A stretch of 29,910 bases of DNA from a virus: IMG/VR virus record IMGVR_UViG_3300034374_010241, positions 1 through 29,910 of that record. The stretch is one strand, 5' to 3'. The translations under genes and the position numbers were made by a program. This document shows, one piece after another, positions 25,382 through 29,910 of the stretch (positions are counted from its first letter, which is position 1; every line of letters starts with the position of its first letter). The notes under the pieces are model-generated. The model made no database searches. It saw only the letters and a program-made list of their open reading frames with translations, and was not told where the DNA came from.

Positions 25382-26137
25382 TTATTCAATCCTGTTGTCT
25401 TTCGCTATAAAGTGCGTTTGGAACCTCGGGTCGCCAACAGCTTCAAGGGCGTTTTGCACCGCTCTGGTGACGATTTCGGGATGGAACCCTTCAATAAGTT
25501 CTGAAGTTTGAACCGACGTCTCGCCATCAATTGAGTACGCAACACCGCCAAGATTACTGAGATCGGCGACTATGATGGGTCTTGGACGACGAATATATCG
25601 TAAGACATAGCGAATATAAGGAACATTTGTAATAAGTTCCAAACTATTATTGATATCATCAAATACCCCAGTATCCAAACGCAACGCATGATCCTTGTTG
25701 GGTTTACGAAAAGGATCCCCTACGTAGCTAGAATACTCATCATGAGTTATTGCATATACAGGTAACTGCTTTTTACCACAAACTGCTGGGTCCACATCAA
25801 TGTGTTCAGATACAATACGCAGTACTTTATTCAGATCAAGGTTATTAAAGATCTGAGAGTCTGGGCTAATGTTGAAGTTTACATTGTAAGGAACCGCTTG
25901 ACCAGGCAAGATGATCTCTTGCTTGACTAAGTTAGAGAGTTGACGACGACGTGTCTCACTTGCTTCAAAACCTTCGAGCCTTGTGTTGGATCTCTGTCTG
26001 TAAGCATCTTTTACCAACTCTTCCTGCGCACGCGAGAGGAACAAACTCCTCGCATAAGCATTAAATCCGGGAGCTGAATTGCCCCCGGCATATTGGTAGT
26101 TCAATAGAAATTCGTCATCAAACTCAGTAGCAGTCAT
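25382..26137 (-). CDS. Conserved crAss-like neck/ring-type structural protein
   Basis: 251 residues. The N-terminal part (FDDEFLLNYQYAGGNSAPGFNAYARSLFLSRAQEELVKDAY, then FEASETRRRQLSNLV) closely follows a crAss-like structural protein I remember as F---YN---SNQAPGLDEYEKS-FLTKAQEE-V, with FDDSEKRR--LS. The C-terminal block YIRRPRPIIVADL...SELIEGFHPEIVTRAVQNALEA matches its second half (Y---P-PI-L-DL...C-L-E-LH-EI--RAVELA). This is among the strongest signs that the phage is crAss-like. The start overlaps the previous TAA by one base. Role: neck ring between portal and tail, by analogy with characterised crAss-like virions. Confidence 0.7.
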   Translation of the reverse strand: MTATEFDDEFLLNYQYAGGNSAPGFNAYARSLFLSRAQEELVKDAYRQRSNTRLEGFEASETRRRQLSNLVKQEIILPGQAVPYNVNFNISPDSQIFNNLDLNKVLRIVSEHIDVDPAVCGKKQLPVYAITHDEYSSYVGDPFRKPNKDHALRLDTGVFDDINNSLELITNVPYIRYVLRYIRRPRPIIVADLSNLGGVAYSIDGETSVQTSELIEGFHPEIVTRAVQNALEAVGDPRFQTHFIAKDNRIE

Positions 26138-27066
26138 TATTCACGGGCTTTTTCTACCTGACTTTGAAGAGTGAGAAACAACTCGTTGTTGTTATCATCG
26201 ATCAAAAAGTCTACGGCACCACGAAGATCGGAACTTCCTCCCGCAAGTGCAAGTGGCTTACCGTCTTTGGTATAGTACAGACCGTTCATTCTTTCCAGAA
26301 CCTGCAGCTGTACTGCGTCGTGAATAAATGCTCGTACCTCCAAATTAGGATCACCGGCAATCTCCAGAAACTTAGTAGGCTCTGCATCAACCAGCTTGTC
26401 AATCTCTTTGATCAACCAGCTGTGGTTATTTGCATTAGTTGGAAGTCTTGAGCCACCCATGCTTTCGATCAAGATGTGACGCAGCATAGTTGCGTTGTTT
26501 TTGAGCTTGTTGAAATGCACGTATGCCTCAGACTTAGTAGTAATGCTCTCAGCCTCTCTGCGATCACGGAGACTTTGATCAACGATCATAAACTTGTAAG
26601 TCGCCTTCGGATTGTTACGGTACTCGTCCTCACTTGGGGCAACAAGATCTTTTTGAGCTCTGGCCACCAAATAAAACAAGTAATCCTCTGGTTGATTGAG
26701 CTTAAGGACACGACCTAGTTTACCCAGACCAATCCGGTAATCTTTCCAGAAAGTACTGTTACGATTACGAACATCAAGCCAACCCTTCTCATGATACAGT
26801 CTTTCCTCAAGGTACTCACGCTCCTCAACACTGTTAAACGGATTCACCCTACCTCCTGCACTAGACTTAGGAAGATCATATTCAATAGCGGTCTTATCAC
26901 CAAGACCTTTAGTGAATGGATTAAAACGAGTTCGTTGTTCTCTGATGAACATTGGTGCCTTCTCAACCAGTTCGATCTTTACGGTTTTGTCAGGCAATAA
27001 AAAAGTCGGCGTAGCCTCAGCAACTGCTGTTTGACTAGCCGACTTGGATTTTCTCTGTTGAGCCAT
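26137..27066 (-). CDS. Conserved capsid-adjacent protein of unknown function, 309 aa
   Basis: 309 residues. The N-terminal 30 residues are basic and low-complexity, then VKIELVEKAPMFIREQRTRFNPFTKGLGDKTAIEYDLP, a charged helical region (EEREYLEERLYHEKG) and W-containing FWKDYRIGLGK. NNPKATYKFMIVDQSLRDRREAESITTKSEAY is a block I recall beside capsid genes of Bacteroidota phages. The helical C-terminus ends QVEKARE. No catalytic motif. Located between the major capsid gene and a ring-type gene, so a head-completion or internal capsid role is likely but unproven. Its ATG adjoins a 38-base dyad that could affect its translation. Confidence 0.6.
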   Translation of the reverse strand: MAQQRKSKSASQTAVAEATPTFLLPDKTVKIELVEKAPMFIREQRTRFNPFTKGLGDKTAIEYDLPKSSAGGRVNPFNSVEEREYLEERLYHEKGWLDVRNRNSTFWKDYRIGLGKLGRVLKLNQPEDYLFYLVARAQKDLVAPSEDEYRNNPKATYKFMIVDQSLRDRREAESITTKSEAYVHFNKLKNNATMLRHILIESMGGSRLPTNANNHSWLIKEIDKLVDAEPTKFLEIAGDPNLEVRAFIHDAVQLQVLERMNGLYYTKDGKPLALAGGSSDLRGAVDFLIDDNNNELFLTLQSQVEKARE

Positions 27067-27103
27067 TGTTGTTTATTATAACGTCGTTACAATAATACAA
27101 CAA
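27066..27103. repeat. Imperfect dyad between capsid gene and the next gene
   Basis: Arms UUGUUGUAUUAUUGUAA and UUAUAAUAAACAACAA (one bulged base, one G-U pair on the minus-strand RNA) enclose CGACG. The hairpin ends on the A of the downstream AUG. It has no T-run, so it is not a classical terminator; an mRNA-stabilising stem, translational operator or protein-binding site is possible. Confidence 0.6.
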
Positions 27104-27122
27104 TTTCCGTAACACTCTCTAC

Positions 27123-28628
27123 TTACGCAGACAGGATGTTAGGAATGAGACTCATAGTACGCTCTGGATCGCGAAGGATCACACCGAACTGACAGAACAA
27201 GGTAACAGTCCAGGCATCCTTGCGGTTTGCCATCTTGTTATAGTTTGTTCCAGAGTCAGCAGAGAATGGTGATCTCAGACCTTCTTCGATACCACGAATG
27301 TACTCAGCTCCCTTGACGTATGCCTTCTGCATGTTAGGAAGACCTTGTACAGTTCCGATATCAAAGATGTCGTAACGATAAGACTCGGCCTTACCACCGT
27401 CAGGGTGATTGATCTTGTGACGTACCTGATCACTGTAGTTGTGGTCAACCTCAACGATCACACGGATGCTGTTGGCGAACAACCACTCAGTGAACTGGAA
27501 TCCACCCTGATATGCCTGAGAGTGCAGAGGGCTGCTTGTTGGACGGTAAGAAGCACCAGCGTTAGTGTCGCGAACGACGCTGCTACCAGTTTGAGTCCAA
27601 GCTGTAGCCTCAGCCTTGGCAGCTTCGTGGAATTGCTTAGCACCACGCTCACCAGTACGGAGCATGAATACACGCTCGTCCATTCCGAGCTTACCTTCAG
27701 ACAGAGTCAAGAGCGCATTCTCGAGAGTGCTCAGCTGGAAGTCAGTGTAGTAGTACACGTTAGAAACCTCCATCATCTCACGAAGACCAGCTCCGATCAA
27801 GATCTCATTCTGAGAAGGACCAGTCATGTAAGAACGACCTTCCGCATCGCGGTTGCTGCGTCCATAGTACATGGCCTTAACTTTTTCCTCCATGAACTCA
27901 TACTCAAGAATGAAGTCTTCGTACTCAATCCAAGAGACGATAGCCTTGTCATTCCGAGGATCAGGGAAAGCAGTAGCCAGCTTCCGAGACTTCATGTTAC
28001 CAGGAATGGAGTTCTCCTTACGAACAGTTGTGAAACCGTTGCGGAATTCGATAGGAGTTACCCGGCGGATACCAGTACCACGAATGGACATTGTGCTCTC
28101 TACTGGAGAGAATTCAATGCTGAACAACTTACCAGCAGTCAGTTCAGAACCTGGGATTCCATCAGGGCTAGACAGTGCAGATACACAAGTGTAGATCCAC
28201 TCTTCAGCGGCACCACGACGAACAGACTCGATGTAGATCGGATAGATTTCGTTCTTCTCACCAACGATTACGTGACCTTCGTCGAACCACTTCTCGGGGA
28301 AAGTCAGCTCAAAAGGCATGTGGTTTGCACCAACACGGGTGGTTGAACTAGTGATCGTAGAACCTTTCCAGCTACCACTGACCAGTTCGATGTTCCGGTT
28401 GTGATCACCCTGGAGCTTCCAGAAATAATCATCATCGGTTTCGAACGTCTCAGATGGCAAACCATCGAGGTACGTTTCAATGTTGCTGCCGTACTTGTTG
28501 GACAGCATCTTGTTCATCACTTTACCAGCGTACTGAGGGGCAACCTCATACAGCGAGTGGAAGTGGTTGTTACGAACGAGGCCTGCCATTGCTTTGGCCT
28601 CCGTAACCTGAAAGGGACTAACTTGCAT
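27123..28628 (-). CDS. Major capsid protein, crAss-like
   Basis: 501 residues, close to the usual size of crAss-like major capsid proteins (HK97 fold). From memory of the family: VKAMYYGRSNRDAEG, GAGLREMMEVSNVYYY, LSTLENALLTLSEGKLGMDERVFMLRTGERGAKQFHEA, YRYDIFDIGTVQGLPNMQKAYVKGAEYIRGIEEGLRSPF and a C-terminus ending FGVILRDPERTMSLIP, all in the expected order. It follows a scaffold-like gene and has the most C-rich, host-optimised looking codons in the window (AAC, ATC, GTC), as expected for the most abundant virion protein. The upstream leader has TCTAAAAC, also seen before the 408-residue gene. Confidence 0.82.
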   Translation of the reverse strand: MQVSPFQVTEAKAMAGLVRNNHFHSLYEVAPQYAGKVMNKMLSNKYGSNIETYLDGLPSETFETDDDYFWKLQGDHNRNIELVSGSWKGSTITSSTTRVGANHMPFELTFPEKWFDEGHVIVGEKNEIYPIYIESVRRGAAEEWIYTCVSALSSPDGIPGSELTAGKLFSIEFSPVESTMSIRGTGIRRVTPIEFRNGFTTVRKENSIPGNMKSRKLATAFPDPRNDKAIVSWIEYEDFILEYEFMEEKVKAMYYGRSNRDAEGRSYMTGPSQNEILIGAGLREMMEVSNVYYYTDFQLSTLENALLTLSEGKLGMDERVFMLRTGERGAKQFHEAAKAEATAWTQTGSSVVRDTNAGASYRPTSSPLHSQAYQGGFQFTEWLFANSIRVIVEVDHNYSDQVRHKINHPDGGKAESYRYDIFDIGTVQGLPNMQKAYVKGAEYIRGIEEGLRSPFSADSGTNYNKMANRKDAWTVTLFCQFGVILRDPERTMSLIPNILSA

Positions 28629-28660
28629 AGATCGGGTTTTAGATTAGTCGGGGTTTATAT

Positions 28661-29818
28661 TTACTTGTCAAACAATAACTCCAAAGCACCTTCGATACCT
28701 TGGAATGCGTTATCAGGGTTATTCGAACTACCTGACTGAGGTGCAGTTGCACGTCCGCCGGTAGCGCTGCCTCGGCTACCTTGACTGATAATCTGGTCAA
28801 GTGCTTTGGTAGCATTACTCGCCGATTTACTAAGCAATGGTGTCAGATCAGTAAGGCCTTTGGTCATTGCCAAGATCCAGTTGATCTTAACCGTTGTATC
28901 TACAGGCTCTTTTTCAAGCTGTGCCTGCAGATAGTTCATCGGCTTGTTTTCGGTACCGTAGTTCTTCGTGGCATATTCCATAATGCTATCACGAAGCTGA
29001 TCGGTAACCTTGAGTCCGAAGAGCTTATCAGCTTTTTCAACCTTTGTCTTTACTTCATCAGCAGTCTTCTTGGTATTTTCAACCTCAGTTGCTTTATTCT
29101 GAATTTCTTCATCAATCTGAGATTGAATCTGATTATCGTACCAACCCTTCATGGCATCTCTAGCTTCCTTGGAAGCCTGAGCTAAATCTTCCTTAGATAT
29201 AGCCCGAGCCAGAGTATCTGCATCTTTTTCAGAATAGTTCTTGACTTTGATCATTTGTTGAGCAATCAGCCTGCGCTTTGGAATCTCATACTGATCTTCG
29301 CTGCTTTCAAGTATTGCATCACTAATCTTGTCAAGAACTTCACGCTCTCTGCGATTGTCTTGGAAGACCTGAACATCAACACCTGCTTCAAAGGCTTTAA
29401 CTGCTTGCTGCTGTAGTGGGGTCAAACGATTCATAGCACCATCCTGGCGCTTTGCTTCAATCCGGTCGTACAACTCTGAAAGGTCACTTACGTCTTTAGT
29501 GACTTCTTTCAGGTCATCTGGACTAAGGGCCCCCTTATCAACATACATTTGAGCGACGACTTCAAACGGTGATTCTGTTGAATCAGAAGCCCCCGGCTCA
29601 GTACTGTTGGATTGTCCAGAAGTTTGCCCACCAAAGTCGTCAAGCTTTGATAAGTCATCGGGGAGTTCAATAAGATCACTTGGTTCTGATGGAGGGTCTG
29701 CTGGTGCGGGTGTTCCTGAATCAGGGGTTGGATCCCCTCCGCCAGTATTGTCCTCAGTTCCAAGAAGTTCTGCGAGGTCGAATGTCACTTCGGTGTCGCT
29801 GGTATTACTTTGAGCCAT
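28661..29818 (-). CDS. Scaffold-like capsid assembly protein, 385 aa
   Basis: 385 residues just upstream of the capsid gene. Residues 1-85 are acidic, Pro/Ser/Thr-rich and surely disordered (TEDNTGGGDPTPDSGTP). From residue 90 it is almost entirely helical and charged, with a coiled-coil-like stretch (IDEEIQNKATEVENTKKTADEVKTKVEKADKLFG), and a C-terminal part ending FQGIEGALELLFDK after a Gly/Ser/Ala linker. An acidic tail, helical rods and a short C-terminal helix, in this gene place, are the marks of scaffolding proteins. A structural head protein cannot be excluded. First gene of its unit; 21 bases separate its ATG from a -7 box. Confidence 0.65.
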   Translation of the reverse strand: MAQSNTSDTEVTFDLAELLGTEDNTGGGDPTPDSGTPAPADPPSEPSDLIELPDDLSKLDDFGGQTSGQSNSTEPGASDSTESPFEVVAQMYVDKGALSPDDLKEVTKDVSDLSELYDRIEAKRQDGAMNRLTPLQQQAVKAFEAGVDVQVFQDNRREREVLDKISDAILESSEDQYEIPKRRLIAQQMIKVKNYSEKDADTLARAISKEDLAQASKEARDAMKGWYDNQIQSQIDEEIQNKATEVENTKKTADEVKTKVEKADKLFGLKVTDQLRDSIMEYATKNYGTENKPMNYLQAQLEKEPVDTTVKINWILAMTKGLTDLTPLLSKSASNATKALDQIISQGSRGSATGGRATAPQSGSSNNPDNAFQGIEGALELLFDK

Positions 29819-29839
29819 AATTATAAATTTTCGTCAAAA

Positions 29840-29847
29840 CAAAAATA
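29840..29847 (-). promoter_or_regulatory. -7 box TATTTTTG inside the terminator tail
   Basis: Exact TAnnTTTG on the minus strand made from the last stem bases and T-run of the terminator. Distance to ATG 29818 is 21 bases of A/T-rich leader, as usual for Bacteroidota genes lacking a Shine-Dalgarno site. Confidence 0.5.
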
Positions 29848-29868
29848 CCCCGGTGTAAACCAGGGTAT
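29840..29868 (-). terminator. Rho-independent terminator of the gene to the right
   Basis: On the minus strand: stem AUACCCUGGU, loop UUAC, ACCGGGGUAU (one U-G pair), then UUUUUG. As with the terminator at 24079-24106 the odd pair is a wobble only on the minus strand. It would end the gene just off the right edge (in crAss-like order, perhaps portal, which is inference). Confidence 0.85.
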
Positions 29869-29910
29869 TAGTATATAGACGTAACGAAATGCTACAGTTT
29901 TGGAGGGGCT

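Noticed and set aside
27345-28346. 333-codon plus-strand frame opposite the major capsid gene
   Set aside because: It is antisense to a clear capsid gene, its protein has no recognisable pattern, and long antisense frames arise readily opposite genes with biased codons.
1-29910. tRNA genes, CRISPR arrays, integrase, transposase or attachment sites
   Set aside because: The gaps are too short and I saw no cloverleaf, regular spaced repeats or recombinase motifs.

Overview
This window is part of the virion-structure region of a tailed phage. The best fit is a crAss-like podovirus (order Crassvirales) infecting a Bacteroidota host, probably marine. Three lines of evidence support this. First, the crAss-type virion genes are present in order: a major capsid protein whose C-terminal third carries the YDI-DIG...G-PN-K...RG-GLR-PF pattern, several neck/ring-type proteins, a 1319-residue muzzle/stabilization protein, then three very large proteins in the position of the cargo/ejection proteins. 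Second, the promoters have the Bacteroidota -7 box TAnnTTTG. Third, small lysine-rich proteins of kinds I recall from marine phages are present. All family assignments come from memory of the families; no search was run.

Layout, read on the minus strand from right to left. A terminator fused to a promoter (29840-29868) starts unit 1: scaffold-like protein, major capsid protein, a 309-residue conserved protein, a ring-type protein and a 408-residue structural protein, ended by a terminator at 24079-24106. That terminator is fused to the next promoter (24070-24077), which starts unit 2: a Cys-tailed protein, an Ig-like adaptor-type protein, a 25-codon mini-gene, a 105-residue protein and a 913-residue SGNH-hydrolase fibre/spike. 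A 42-codon membrane-protein ORF with its own promoter follows (19879-20007). Unit 3 starts at a promoter at 18324-18331: a 207-residue protein, an HxH tail fibre, ring-type and small conserved proteins, and the muzzle-like protein. Unit 4 starts at 10116-10123: a 1231-residue protein with a duplicated NNNPGNLR domain, then 952-residue and at least 1175-residue proteins, the last running off the left edge.

The exception is a plus-strand cassette at 18376-19854, set between units 2 and 3. It encodes five short, very basic proteins (49, 88, 66, 88 and 190 residues) and ends in a strong terminator. These look like DNA-condensing or packaged nucleoid-like proteins expressed on their own schedule.

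Coding density is very high: I count roughly 0.7 kb of intergenic DNA. Several genes join by one-base TAATG or TGATG overlaps. Stops include TAA, TGA and TAG, so I see no sign of stop-codon reassignment. No tRNA, CRISPR, integrase, transposon or RNA polymerase gene is visible. The most interesting points are the basic-protein cassette with its near-leaderless divergent promoters, two unlisted small ORFs (42 and 25 codons), fused terminator-promoter elements, a heptamer shared by several intergenic regions, and an SGNH hydrolase split by a very large insertion.
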